A stretch of 64,000 nt of DNA from Ostrinia nubilalis (Eukaryota; Arthropoda; Insecta; Lepidoptera; Crambidae), in the NCBI RefSeq assembly GCF_963855985.1, contig NC_087105.1:2420501-2484500 (forward strand). Direction: 5' to 3'. Each line of letters begins with the position of its first letter. Positions within the stretch are counted from its first letter, which is position 1. The notes under the pieces are model-generated. The model saw only the letters and a list, made by a program, of their open reading frames with translations. It did no database searches and was not told where the DNA came from. Shown here piece after piece: positions 34,027 through 44,979 of this stretch. The position numbers and the translations under genes were made by a program.

Positions 34027-35434
34027 CCCATTAACGCCCGCCGTACAATAAATAGTACACAACTTTAAGTTACGATAAATCTGGTTTAGTGGGTATTTTT
34101 ACTCTGGAAATAATTACAATCGGTAAACAAAGGTCTATGCATTATATCCTGAGATGAAACAGACCATAATTATACAATCTTAAGGGGGTATTTTGCGATT
34201 TCATTTCAGTGATTTTTTCGTGTCTTCTAGTGGGTACTTGATAATTTTTTATGCAAGGTTTAAGTTACACAAAATACCAAATAAGTTGTTTGTGTATTAG
34301 CTAACAACATATCCAAATAAAAAATACATAGAAAAGTTCATTTCATGGAAAGTTTTTCATGCTATAACTCCCAAAGTGATGCTGTACTAACTTTAGTACA
34401 ATGGGCGCTTGACACGTTACGTGAAATAGTACAGTAACGACATTATTATTAGAATGTTTACCTATTTCTTCATAGTTTTTATATGTAATCATTGTTTTCT
34501 TTTTCCAATGACATGGCTCTTTATTTATGGGGTTACAGACAACAAAAAGAAACATTTTGTTTTCCCAATTATGACCTGTTTGTCGACCTAAAGAGACTTA
34601 GTTACATAGTTTTTGGAACCACAGGTGAAAACAGAACCAAATGGTATCCTTTGATTACTTATAAAGATTTTCACAAAAAGCATAGAGACTTATTCGACAA
34701 GCCAAACATAATTTTATTAGTATTGATTGAAAGATAATAATGTGGGTACTTTTGGAACAAATTTTGATGCTTTAGAACCATTGGGAAAGGTCATTATTGG
34801 GGTCTTTTGATAAAAAAAAAATAGAGTTAGGCACCACAAGGTGTCCAGCTACAGTATAATAAGAAGATCAGTGGGTTAGATCAGATGGCTAGTCTATAGA
34901 ACTTTACCAAATTGAGGTAAAAGGAAAAAAAGCGGTGGATGAGTCTTGTTCGCTTATGTGGTGGACATGACAATTTCAAATGCATGCAGACTGCACTGCA
35001 TAGTAAACCCATATAGTCGCTTAGATCAGCTATCATTCCGCAAATATATAGTACGCACATATTTGATCTATAAAAGATAAATAAAAGTAGGTAGTCTTGC
35101 TCTAGTTGATAGAGAAAAAATATGAAATAATGGTTATAATAAAAATAAACCAGCAAACAAGCTGATTTGACAGCTTAAAATTACTGTGTGTTTCAATAGA
35201 GTCAAAACAGCTTAAAGCGAGTGCCTGAAAATACTGTGCCAGGATGGAGAAAGCTTTGCTTAATATGACTCATAAGCGCCCATTGTACTAAACTTAGTAC
35301 ACCCCTAAAAATCTAACTTCTGATTTTGTTTTTGGTTTTCTTTCTGTTTAGTATTATTTCTGAAGTATTTTTATAAAGAAAATAAACATTGGCTATGTGA
35401 AATTGACCGTAGTTTTCATTTGGGCGTTAATGGG
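34027..35434 (+). mobile_element. Decayed piggyBac-type element
   Basis: Left end TTAA|CCCATTAACGCCC and right end GGGCGTTAATGGG|TAAG give 13-bp perfect terminal inverted repeats starting CCC beside a TTAA site, the piggyBac signature. The right TTAA is degraded to TAAG. Subterminal inverted repeats GTACTAACTTTAGTACAATG (34384) and GCCCATTGTACTAAACTTAG (about 35277) mirror each other. The element is 1.4 kb, shorter than an autonomous copy, and its transposase fragment contains stops. Confidence 0.8.
34492..34810 (+). pseudogene. piggyBac transposase fragment
   Basis: The open part (to 34737) reads FPNYDLFVDLKRLSYIVFGT, then TGENRTKWYPLITYKDFHKK, then HRDLFDKPNIILLVLIER. This aligns by eye with the piggyBac transposase stretch that has the form YDLL-LK..G..-GTIRENR..-CPL...-F.KK.RG-F. 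After two stop codons the frame goes on as FGTNFDALEPLGKVI, matching the following SN-..EPL-.-V block. Conserved positions such as GT-R-NR are altered (GTTGENR). There is no intact N-terminal half, and the DDD triad cannot be assembled. It sits centrally in the TTAA element at 34027-35434, which supports the call independently. Confidence 0.75.
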
Positions 35435-35471
35435 TAAGTAGGTGTGGTTAACAACCATCAATTGAAAAATA

Positions 35472-35591
35472 AGGCTGAATTGCATCACCTTACTTTGACC
35501 GTATCTATAACGATAACCGGTATTTTTTGTATGGAGTTTGACAGATTTTTGACGTTTGTCAAAGGTAAAGTAAGATGGTGCAACCCAGCCT
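35472..35591 (+). mobile_element. MITE family A, full length
   Basis: AGGCTGAATTGCATCACCTT at the start, GATAACCGGTATTTTTTGTA in the centre, GATGGTGCAACCCAGCCT at the end, bordered by TA on both sides. Frames of 77 and 74 codons across it are the element itself. Confidence 0.9.
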
Positions 35592-36275
35592 TAGTATTCC
35601 AAATGAAAAGAATTTTGATACATTTTTCTGTAAAAATGTCGCTGAAAAACTCAAAATATGCCAAAAATAAACTATAATAGGTACTTTTTCGCAGCTTTTC
35701 ATTATACATTTTATTAATTACAAAGTTTTAATTATGTATTAGTTTTAGTTAAAGCTAATTGCCTTTAGGTCAAAAATAGTTTTTAGAAAGTTTTAAAAGA
35801 AATTATGTCTTGAAATGATAAGATTCCACTCACAATTTCTGGCATTAACAGCCCAATAGTTAGTGTAATCCAAAGTCAAAGTGGCCATATTCCATTCATT
35901 TCCCGCGTGATGTAGAATTGTGGCATTCGTTCGTTTCCAATCGGCCACTTTAGTAACGATGTATGCAGTGGCCGTGCGATGGAAGATAAACACCAATTTC
36001 CTGTGCCCATCTAGTTAATGGTAAAAACACAGTTTGTGCCAGCGGAATTAGAGGAAAAAGGAGTTTATGGTGTAAGGATGAAAATAACTTTTGATTAGAC
36101 TTTTTATAAGTGAGAAAAGCTTGTTGTGCTAATACGTACCTACCAGATAAAGTATAGTACATAGAATTCTAAACGTAACAAAAAAATAAAACTCTCACGA
36201 AAAATTTGCAATAAAAAGTAGAAAAAATATAACGTTACTATTTATTTTTAGGACAAATAAACCGTTATAAGTGTT
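35592..36275. other. Spacer with unexplained minus-strand frames
   Basis: Two overlapping minus-strand frames (35793-35996 and 35950-36162) run through a block of more even base composition with AGTGGCCGTGCGATGGAAGA. They show no domain, and I cannot tell an old repeat from a coding relic. Confidence 0.3.
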
Positions 36276-36400
36276 AGGCTGAGTTGCTCCATCTTACTTT
36301 GGCCGTAACTTTAACGATAACCGATGCTTTTTATATGGAGTTTGACAGATTTTTCATGATTGTTGAAGTTAAAGTAAGATGGTGCTTAGGGTGCAGGCTT
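36276..36400 (+). mobile_element. MITE family A, right end rearranged
   Basis: AGGCTGAGTTGCTCCATCTT and GATAACCGATGCTTTTTATA are typical. The right end reads GATGGTGCTTAGGGTGCAGG in place of CAACTCAGCC. Confidence 0.8.
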
Positions 36401-36752
36401 AGTATTTTTTACTCTAATCACGTAAATAGTAAAGGATCTCAAATAACTTTGGTAAATTATTTAGCGATAGTCCTCCAGGCTCCACTACTCTCTTCGTCTA
36501 ATAATATAATATCTTAAACTATCTTAAACACTCTTTAAAAATAATTTATTTCAGGTCCAATTTCGCTAAGCACATTTTAATAACGTATTCATAACGTTTA
36601 AGACATGACTCACCGCCTGCTTGCAGACTTATCCTGGAGTTATACTCCCTCAGGACTCTCGTGTTACAGTTGACACACGCTTGATTTATTACATTTTGGT
36701 TATTGCATTAAAAGTTTCATACTTACCCTACTTTGGAATGTTGACATGATTT

Positions 36753-36838
36753 AGGCTGAGTTTCACCACCTAACTTTAACAGTACTGTAACGATAACCAG
36801 AGTTTTTTGTATGGACTTTGATAACTATTTTATGCCCT
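36753..36838 (+). mobile_element. MITE family A, 3' truncated
   Basis: AGGCTGAGTTTCACCACCTA and GATAACCAGAGTTTTTTGTA are followed by loss of the right half where the LINE-type repeat at 36839 begins. Confidence 0.75.
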
Positions 36839-37075
36839 TTCAAAGTCAAAGTCAAAATTTCTTTATTTGTTTAGACTAATAAATAGTTCTTACAAATCGT
36901 TATTTTGCTCTTAAGGAGCCTCTACATGTCTCATAATCTTTTTACCCTACCAGCGCTTCGAGACCAACATTTGGCAAGTGCTGAGAAGAAGCGCCGCAAC
37001 AAACTCAGTCACCACTGTCTGCCGGTTAATATAAATAAATAGAAATAGCAGTAGTAGGTACATTCGATTCAGGAG
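36839..37075 (+). mobile_element. LINE-type 3'-end repeat
   Basis: CAAAGTCAAAGTCAAAATTT, TACCAGCGCTTCGAGACCAA, GTGCTGAGAAGAAGCGCCGC and ACAAACTCAGTCACCACTG. Copies lie at 60849 (plus) and 31600 (minus). Confidence 0.65.
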
Positions 37076-37294
37076 CAGTTCACTGAATTTACCATGCATT
37101 CTTGTATAGTGTAGGTATCTTATAATGGGTATACAAGATTGCGTGGTATATTAAACAAGGTAGTGACGTGCTAATATCTAGACTTACAGATTACACACTT
37201 AAATACTAGTAGAAATGACTCGCATACATAAATTGGATTAACTTGGATTGACCAGTCCCCGAAAGCAGCGCCTGTTCACAGACATGACGAGTGA

Positions 37295-37421
37295 ACCAGC
37301 CATCTTTCCCGGGACTGAAACTATCTCTATGCATAATTTCATCAAAATCGGTTCAGTGGTTTAGGCGTGAAAGCAAGACAGACAGACAGAGTTACTTTCG
37401 CATTTATAATGTTAGTGTAGA
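37295..37421 (-). mobile_element. Helitron, 5' part only
   Basis: Minus-strand 5' end A|TCTACACTAACATTATAA then ATGCGAAAGTAACTCTGTCT and a CTGT microsatellite, as in the copies at 51413 and 59790. The hairpin and CTAG end are missing. Confidence 0.7.
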
Positions 37422-38103
37422 TTTGGGTAGTAAAAGACCATTTCAAAGATGTTAGAGTAAGTAAAATTCTGGTCATCTATATTCAGTTATTCACCCTCGA
37501 ACATTGCTCGTTCGCTCGCAAACGTTCGCCGTTCTCCAGTCATGTGCGGCTCACGCGAGCCTCTGTAGTAATGTCCACAGTTCGATAAATCAGTGCCTAG
37601 GCTTAATGTTCTTAAAAAAATGAATTTCTCTAATAGACAAAATTGTTTTTCATATAACATTCTAAACTGTACAAAATCAGTACAATTTACGATTATTTTT
37701 AATTAACTAAAACCCTTACCATTCTAAAGTATATGAAAAGATTATATACTCTTGTTATGTTTATATCTACGTGGAGCAATCTTCATTACCGGTACTGCGG
37801 TATACCTATTTTGATAACAGTAAAGGTATAGAGTTTAGTTGAGGTATCCCCGAATATTCTTTGGCATTTTATTTTCGCTTACGAAGAGCGAACCGTGTAG
37901 TGTTCTGTCTCACAAGACGTGCCAGTTTATTGGAGTGGGACCTCACTGTCAGCGAGAAATGAAAAACAAAAGTTTACTACACTTAACGCAATGTTTTTAT
38001 TAGTTCTTGACTGTGACAATAGACTGTTTCTGTGGAGATGACAGTGGGCTCTTAACTTCAATAAAATCTTTGAGGATATAAAATTACCCGTATTAATTAA
38101 TCA
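37422..38103. other. Spacer without gene
   Basis: CGTTCGCTCGCAAACGTTCG at about 37510 is a short imperfect repeat. Nothing else is recognised. Confidence 0.4.
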
Positions 38104-38332
38104 TAAATAAATAAATAATAAATAAGCAAAGCTTGTACTATGGGTACTAGACAACGGATATAAACATACTTAAATACTTTTTTTTTTGTAAATACATACT
38201 TAATATACATAGAAAACACCCAGACCCGTCACAGAAATCAAAATTCATCATTTCAATTTCTGCCCGGCCGGGAATCGAACCCGGGACCTCTCGGCATAGT
38301 AGTCCGTTCTGAACCACTACACCTAATCTGCC
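38104..38332 (-). mobile_element. tRNA-derived SINE
   Basis: In reverse: the AAAT tail, CTTGTACTATGGGTACTAGA, the AGAAAACACCCAGACCC body, and the tRNA-like head GGGAATCGAACCCGGG with CAGAACCACTACACC. Same family as 28779. The 63-codon minus frame across it is not a gene. Confidence 0.85.
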
Positions 38333-38499
38333 TAGCATGGGAAGAGTAGGCCAAATTCTCCATTTGCCTCTGCTGGTAACTTAGAGAGGGCTCCTCATAT
38401 TATGATGATGAAATAATAGGAACTTTTCAACTAGCCCATTTAGTTATGGGTTATGTACTTAGTTATAAGTTAACTGCAAATCTACGATTAATTATTTTT

Positions 38500-38813
38500 T
38501 GGGCAGGCTCGCTTCTTCACTTTTTCTGCGCGAACCACCAATTCTACAAGCTCTAATTCTACCGCCCACAGCCACTTACTTGATTTTGGCATTTCGGTTG
38601 GTTACTTTGGTTCTTCTACGCTCTACCTTACATCGAGGTTATCGAGGGCTTGTAATATTAAAAAATAATGTACTCGCTATAAGTGAGGCCCCACCCTAAG
38701 CCTGGATCGCTTAATCGAGGCGCGTAGACCCGCTCCCGGGGTCGGCGATGCAGGCCGCTTTCTTTGCTAATACGATAACGGAGGGTAGTTTACCAAACAG
38801 GGGGTAATGTGGT
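38500..38813. other. Unidentified less AT-rich block
   Basis: About 38500-38800 differs in composition from its flanks (CGCGTAGACCCGCTCCCGGG, GTCGGCGATGCAGGCCGC). It may be a retroelement fragment; no protein motif is visible. Confidence 0.3.
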
Positions 38814-38848
38814 AGAGCTATGGCCAAACCTAGTTTGGCCATAGCTCT
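38814..38848. repeat. Perfect 16-bp-stem hairpin
   Basis: AGAGCTATGGCCAAAC (38814-38829), loop CTA, GTTTGGCCATAGCTCT (38833-38848). It directly follows the less AT-rich block. Confidence 0.85.
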
Positions 38849-39304
38849 CACACACACAACTATACATTTAATGATACAATATTAATGGGAAATATTTTGT
38901 TTGGTAGAATTCCATCGTTAGCGACGTTTAAAAAGCTAAAAAATATTTGTTCATCACAATGTACTTTTATTTTAGCCAGTGACAGACCACAGATTTTTTG
39001 TTAAGTCGCCAACTATTTCCTTGAGGATTGGTCCATCAAGCAGACCGAAGACCTGTAATTTCATTATCTGAGGCGGCACTTACATCCAACAGTAGACTAC
39101 AATTGGTTCTATCTGTGATAATCCAATGAAATTGAGTAAACCCCTGGTCTTCCTAATGCATAAGAAATAAAAACTTTATTTGACACGAAAATATACAAAA
39201 AAGCTGACATACAAAAAGCTCAATAAACACAATACAGACAACAAAAGGTGACGCCAAAAAGGCGATCGCTCAGTATAAATCGAGACTCATACGTGCCCAG
39301 ATTA

Positions 39305-39501
39305 TCTATCTATATCTATGTATAAAAGCGAAAGGTCATTCATTGACTGACTCACTCATCACGAAATCTCAGAAACTACAAGTGCTAGGATCTCAAATTT
39401 TATATCGAAGGTGCTCACTAAGACGGGATTTTGCACAATTTAATCCCTAAGGGGGTTAAACAGGATCTACGCGTACCTACGAAGTCGCGGGCGGCCGCTA
39501 G
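39305..39501 (+). mobile_element. Non-autonomous Helitron
   Basis: 5' A|TCTATCTATATCTATGTA then TAAAAGCGAAAGG. The 3' end has CGAAGTCGCGGGCGGCCG then CTAG|T. A TGACTGACTCACTCATC tract is in the 5' part. The exact 5' base is ambiguous because of the TATC repeat. Confidence 0.7.
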
Positions 39502-40326
39502 TACTCGTATAAAATAATGTAATGATCGTTTCATAGTTGTGCAGTTTTACCATTTAAAGTACTTCTTATGGTTAAATTCAGCAGTGGACTACAATTCTTA
39601 CATACCACCCTAATGGTAGTCCAAGTCTCTACATAAATTCTTCTCAATTACAGTCACAACCTTGAGGCAAACATCAGTAAAGTCAGATGAAAAGTCATAG
39701 CCAGGTTAATTTGGCGTCGCTTAACAAACTTATACGTTTAATTCCTTTATAAAGTTGCCAGACAGGCAGACGGCAATCTTATCAAATAGTGTCGTAAACT
39801 ACAGCCGCACGAAATGAGCCAGCTCATTTCGTACAGTAAAGGAATGCTTAATTTTGATCGTGGTAATGACTGGTAGGAGTAGATCCTAGACTGCATCTCA
39901 TTTAACACCAGGTGCGATGGCGGTCAAATACCTGCCTCGTTTTGCATAAAAAAAAGATTAAAGTTACAAGCTAGGTAAGTTAGGAATATTAGAATTCTTA
40001 GTCAAGTTTTTTGAGAAATATGATTATGGATTAGAGTGCTGTAGTTTTGACTTTTAGGTATTATTAAGTCAAGGATACAAAGTGTATTTATCCAATCATC
40101 ATTAATGCTCTTACTTTTAATCAGTTTCATAGCACAGAAATAACTATTTTCAATCATTTAATTTCAAACAAACTTTGCTTTCTTTTCAAGTTACTGGATC
40201 GACTTTTCTATTCTTGCAATGCGTGTGCTCCGCAATTATTTGGAATCTACAGTGTAATTAACTTTAGCTTAGCAAACATGCTACGCTATGCGTTTAATTA
40301 AGTTCGCATTGCTAAAACATTTGTCT
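39502..40326. other. Spacer without gene
   Basis: GAAATGAGCCAGCTCATTTC at about 39816 is a perfect 20-bp palindrome. Otherwise nothing is recognised. Confidence 0.4.
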
Positions 40327-40472
40327 TACGCCCCTCACTAACATTACTTTGAAGTCTCACAATGCGCGTGGATGCATATTTTGACACACGAACCAATCAC
40401 AGAGCTCTGTTCAACGCTGTGCGTTCGATTTGCTGCTTCACTTAAGCAAGCATCGTTTGTGAATACGGGTGT
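40327..40472 (+). mobile_element. MITE family B copy
   Basis: The left end is diverged (ACGCCCCTCACTAACATTAC). The right end TTTGTGAATACGGGTG and the body CCAATCACAGAGCTCTGTTC are typical. Confidence 0.8.
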
Positions 40473-40744
40473 TATTGTTATAAGCCCAGACTTGCCCATG
40501 GTTAAAAGCTCGGTCGTATCCATCTCTGTATCAAAAAATAATATATTTTTAGAGATAAAGTTCTCATAGTATTAACATACAGACAGTTATTTAATACAAT
40601 GAATACATTAGATATAATGCTATAATACCAGTATCTATAGATTTAGTTGTATTGTAGAGAATATCCCATTTTATAAAATTCCATAAAATCAAACCAATTA
40701 TTCACAAAACATGAAACATTCTGCAGTTATAACGTTTCTACTAC

Positions 40745-40996
40745 TACTTTGCCTGGCCCATTCCCATTTTATTTGGGGTCGGCCCTCCGCGTCATGCGTC
40801 TCCAGGCGGCTCGGTCCTGGGTTGTCTTACTGTTAACTTGGGCTTCTTTGAGGTCGTTATTGATTACGGACATCCATGTAATTCGGGGTCTTCCTCGTCC
40901 GCGGGGCTTAGTTTGGATGTCTAGCACTTTTTTGGTCATATGGTCGGGTGGTCGCCTCATGACGTGTCCGTACCACCGCAGACGGCTCTCCTGCAA
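40745..40996 (-). pseudogene. RTE-type LINE ORF2, C-terminal fragment
   Basis: The minus-strand frame reads SRLRWYGHVMRRPPDHMTKK, then RGRGRPRITWMSVINNDLKE, and ends DRAAWRRMTRRADPK-stop. The RWYGHV-R, RGRPR-TW and DRA-WRR-ADPK blocks are the conserved end of RTE-clade LINE ORF2, past the reverse transcriptase. The stop is followed by AATGGGAATGGGCCAGGCAA, the usual 3' continuation. Endonuclease and RT domains are absent: a 5'-truncated, dead copy, though this segment has no internal stop and so may be fairly young. Confidence 0.85.
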
Positions 40997-41682
40997 TTTA
41001 GCAGTTATAACGTTTCTATTAATCGGAATATGAGTTTTTAAATTGGCAATTTACTACCTTTTTAATGACAACCCTTTTTCGATATGTTTGATAAATAATA
41101 ATATTACAGAATGTTTTTGTAATATGAAATACAATTCATAATATTGATATTATATACAGGTGGTTTCCAAATATACATACGTATTATTCTAAAGTACTTT
41201 TTAATGGATAAACACAAAACCGCAACTTTTTGCTCATTTAATATATAAAGCTTAATAAATTTAATTAAATAAATTAATTACTATGGACGAGACGGGTTAA
41301 TTACACTACTTATTGGGTTACGTGCTGAAATAGGACTCGCAAAAAACAATAACCTACCCACCTACATGGTAAAAATCCTTTGCTTTAATAAATTCAATCA
41401 TTTAAAGATTAGCTGTATCTAAGACTAAGTATCCCTTATAATTTTTTCCCTCCCTTATAACACCAGCCACGGGGGCAGCTAGTGAGTTATGTGGGGCTCT
41501 CCTTGCCAGAAGGGCAGGACCTACCCACTAAAAACCTGACGTTACCCTCGGTAAGTTATATGAGTCATCGGGGGGACATCACTATCGGCGTTTTGCCATA
41601 TTATACCTACCTAAACAATCTAGAAATAAATAGGTAAATTGTCCTAGATACTCATTCGCCCACAGGCATCGTCGGGACACTA
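40997..41682. other. Spacer without gene
   Basis: AT-rich to about 41460, then ACGGGGGCAGCTAGTGAGTT and a more GC-rich 100 bp of unknown origin. Confidence 0.35.
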
Positions 41683-41739
41683 ATGATGTCATGCTTGCGT
41701 CATCTTATAATACTGTCCTGTGTGTGTTCGATAATAATA

Positions 41740-41919
41740 AAATCTTCCCACTATCGCTCGGTCGCTAGCAACATATTGAGCAGCGAAAAACGTGTAGGTA
41801 AGCCTCCCACTCGGTGGACCGATGATTTGGTGGGTGAAGGTCGCGGGAAGCACCTGGATGCAGTCGCAGGACGGCTTGTAATGACAGCAATTCAAGCACT
41901 GTGCGTGCATCTAACGTAG
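41740..41919 (+). pseudogene. LINE ORF2 C-terminal fragment, frameshifted
   Basis: VGKPPTRWTDDLV is the conserved -GRPPTRWTDDLV- motif. After it the frame is lost (GEGRGKHLDAV) while GGTCGCGGGAAGCACCTGGA in another frame keeps a -VAGKHLDA- like sequence. No downstream -QQWTS- end is visible. Confidence 0.7.
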
Positions 41920-42085
41920 TTATGCTAGGTGTTTATGTGCAATATTGTGGAAGGTTATTTTCAAATTCATTTATACAACACCTTTAAGTTCTGTAATTTG
42001 CTGTTTTTAGTGTGCCAAATAAATGTATTTTCTTTCTTTTGTCAATAAAAATGTCAATGTGCTGGCGATTGAGTTTCATTAATAC

Positions 42086-42480
42086 TTAAAGAGTCACAGC
42101 ACACGTGCAAATTTTAGCATCGGGGATCGGCGATTATTCGATCATTAGAAGCCGAAGGTAGCGACTACACAATATACACATTCCACACCACACACTTAAA
42201 AAAATGGCTGTGACAGACGGACGGACAGACGGACAGACGGACATGACGAATCTATAAGGGTTCCGTTTTTTGCCATTTGGCTACGGAACCCTAAAAAAAC
42301 GCCAAATGCGGCGATTGAATCGCATTTGGGAAGCTCGACGCAGCGACATCAGTAGCTAAAACGCGCGATTCCGATACCGCGTCCGAATGATGAAGTCGTG
42401 AAATAGCGATGCTGCATCGATGCAGTCTCAAAATCGCCGATCGCCGATGATAAATAAAGCATGTCTGCCGTGGTCCTAAA
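42086..42480. mobile_element. TIR element, CACRGCASACATGC ends, with nested repeat
   Basis: GAGTCACAGCACACGTGC and GCATCGGGGATCGGCGATT at the left pair with AATCGCCGATCGCCGATG and GCATGTCTGCCGTGGTCC at the right. The repeat at 42198-42299 interrupts it. Confidence 0.6.
42198..42299 (+). mobile_element. Retroposon 3' end, GGTTCCGTTTTTTGCC type
   Basis: AATGGCTGTGACAGACGGAC, a GACAGACG microsatellite, GGGTTCCGTTTTTTGCCATT, TGGCTACGGAACCC (forming a stem with GGGTTCCG) and an A-rich end. It lies within the element at 42086. Confidence 0.65.
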
Positions 42481-42955
42481 GGATAAATTCAAATAACATT
42501 CAACTACGACTGTAAAACGGCTGTTCATCTCACTGACATTTGACCCGCACTGGATTCGAATCATTACTGCCGAATTGAATTGGAAGTTGATTGGATTAAT
42601 CTTCGGTATGAATCAGTCCTGCCAAGTCCATAAAATAGTTCATCAGAGTTAAGTTCCACCTCCATAATAATTAAAGAAAATGGAACTATTTATGATGACA
42701 GCAATAATTCATCTCTCAACGTCACCAGCTGATGACAATAATGATGACACCATTAACATCATCATCATCAGCTGGCCCTTTCACTATCGGTTTCCAACTT
42801 TCCCCACTTAGGTAGGTACCTACGTCTTTCTTTTATTATTGTTTTAAGTTTACTGAATCTACGCAACTACGGATGAATCAGTTACAAGGTAGTTAGGACT
42901 GTATTTAGAAAACAGCCCTGGAATTCAAAAGGGACAACTTCTCAATTATATCAGA

Positions 42956-43151
42956 CTAGTTTTCCGCCCGCGGCTTCGCCCGCGTGGAATTTTTTGGTTT
43001 TTTATATAACCTATGACACTTGGCAATAATGTAGCTCTCTATTGGTGAAAGAATTTTTAAAATCGGTTCAGTAGATCCCGAGATTAACCCTTACAATTTA
43101 ACAAATATACAAACACAAACTTTACCTCTTTATAATATTAGTATTAATAGA
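42956..43151 (-). mobile_element. Non-autonomous Helitron
   Basis: Minus strand: A|TCTATTAATACTAATATTATA at the 5' end and CACGCGGGCGAAGCCGCGGG then CGGAAAACTAG|T at the 3' end. Both flanks fit A/T insertion. Confidence 0.8.
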
Positions 43152-43544
43152 TGACCGTTACCATAATATGGTTTTTCAGTAACTAGGTCACACTATCGTC
43201 TAGCTACTAAACGGTTTTAATAACCAAAGTGACTAACAATTAATGTTTAATTTACCGAAGCAATCCCGTCAAAAATCATTGGAATTATGAGCTGCTATCA
43301 CGAAATGCTGCAGTATTTCAGCAACTGAGACAATGACCAGGCAACCCAAATAGCATTCCTAATTAATCAGATAGCTAAGAACAGTTAGGAACGTGGCCAG
43401 AACACAGTGTAGAAAGGGATAGAAGAATTAAAGACACAATAGCACTATATTGAAGTCCGTGACAACCAAAAATTGTATGGTCTCCATCGAGTCTGTGACA
43501 CAGAAAAGAATTGTCTACGCTAATATTTGAAGGAGAAAAGATTT

Positions 43545-43665
43545 GATTGTTTGTTTGTATTGAGAAGGCTCCGAAACTACTGACCCATTTCAAAAATTCT
43601 TTCACCATTAAAATCCTAAATTATTTCTGGTGAACATAGGCGGTATGAAGTTCACCGAGTCGGCT
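43545..43665 (+). mobile_element. Helitron-like fragment of a second subfamily
   Basis: GAAGGCTCCGAAACTACTGA then CCCATTTCAAAAATTC, and a terminal GAAGTTCACCGAGTCGGCTT then GTACTAG. A diverged relative of the front part is at about 53220-53300. Confidence 0.45.
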
Positions 43666-43778
43666 TGTACTAGCAAGCTGCTCATTACAAATCCTCGCTG
43701 CCCCATTGGCCTTCAATACTTATTTATTTATTTATTGCACATAAATAGGTAACTACATCGTATACACATTGTTAGGTA

Positions 43779-44884
43779 CAGTCGCGGAATGAAAAGGTTC
43801 GTCACCTTAGTGTCGGTTTTCGCTTGCACTAGGTACTGTAAAAGTCAAACCTGCCAACATAACCATGCAAGAAACAATGCTGCTAATATTTAAATAAATA
43901 TGACGTTTGCTAACGAATGAGGTTTTGCTTGTTTATTTTTCTATCCCATCAGTGCAATATTGTTACAAAATGTAGTTTTTTTTTTCAATAGATAATGGCA
44001 GGATGAACCAACAAGAAGGTTTTAGTTTATCTATACTTATAATAAATCTGTAGAGAGGTCAATTCTGTACATGGAATATATTTTCAAAATAACTATCAGG
44101 GGGTGATTAGTGATCGATACTGATGCCAAAAATGCAATCAGTAAAATTTTTGTCTGTCTGTCTGTCTGTCTGTCTATCTGTCTGTCTGTCTGTCTGTATG
44201 TTCCTTATAGAAACAAAAACTACTCGACGGATTTTAACGAAACTTGGTACAATTATTCTTCATACTCCTGGGCAGGTTATAGGATACTTAGGAATTCCCA
44301 CGGGAACGGGAATTAGCGGGAAAATCCTTTTGTATGAAAAATCTAAACCGCTTAAGTAAGACGCTTGAAATTTTGCATGCAGGTACCTTAGTAAACTTAC
44401 AGCTTAGTTACAACAGGATATTGCAAAATTCCCACGGAAACGGGAGTTAGCGAGAAAAAACATTTGTATGAAAAATCTAAACCGCTTAAGTTATACACTT
44501 GAAATTTGGCATGCAGGTACCTTAGTAAACTTAAAGCTTAGTTACAACAGGATATTGCAAAATTCCCACGGGAACGGGAGTTAGTGGGAAAAAACATTTG
44601 TATGAAAAAATCTAAACGGCGTAAGATAGATGAAGGGGGGGTAAAACGAGATCCACGCGTACGAAGTCGCGGGCGGCCACTAGTCAATCATAATAATCTT
44701 CTTGACAAGTTAAATCGTCAAACAACTTTGATCTGAATAATTTTGAACTTTATTGACGAACAGTTAAAGATTATTTTCTCTAACTCGAGATTATTCTGGA
44801 ACATAGTTTCAAAAGGTAATATGTGCTCGCGATTCGTTGAAGGAATCAATTTGAAAACTGACGAACCTTTTCATTCCGTGACTG
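43779..44884. mobile_element. TIR element, CAGTCGCGGAATGAAAAGG ends, TA flanks
   Basis: CAGTCGCGGAATGAAAAGGT then TCGTCA at the left mirrors TGACGAACCTTTTCATTCCG then TGACTG at the right, ~26-bp TIRs. TA flanks lie at 43777-43778 and 44885-44886. Without the Helitron at 44030-44683 the element is ~450 bp. It is non-coding. Confidence 0.85.
44030..44683 (+). mobile_element. Non-autonomous Helitron with internal tandem repeat and GTCT microsatellite
   Basis: 5' A|TCTATACTTATAATAAATCT and 3' CGTACGAAGTCGCGGGCGGC then CACTAG|T, both with the A/T flanks of a Helitron. It contains (GTCT)n at about 44153-44198 and a ~125-bp repeat unit with GGGAACGGGA and AAATCTAAACCGCTTAAG in about three copies. 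It is the counterpart of 10213-10851. The 68- and 78-codon frames here are microsatellite-driven. Confidence 0.85.
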
Positions 44885-44979
44885 TACATGTACTAACATA
44901 AATGCACACCCGGTTGGGTACAGCAGCCCATTGCCAATTTAGGTTTCTATCGAGTGATGTTAGCGACTTTAGTTAATCT

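Noticed and set aside
38147..38338. A 63-codon minus frame containing a RPGFDSRPG-like phrase
   Set aside because: This is the translated tRNA-like head of the SINE at 38104-38332, a common false gene.
44110..44359. CLSVCLSVCLS repeat peptides in two frames
   Set aside because: Translation of the GTCT microsatellite within the Helitron at 44030-44683.
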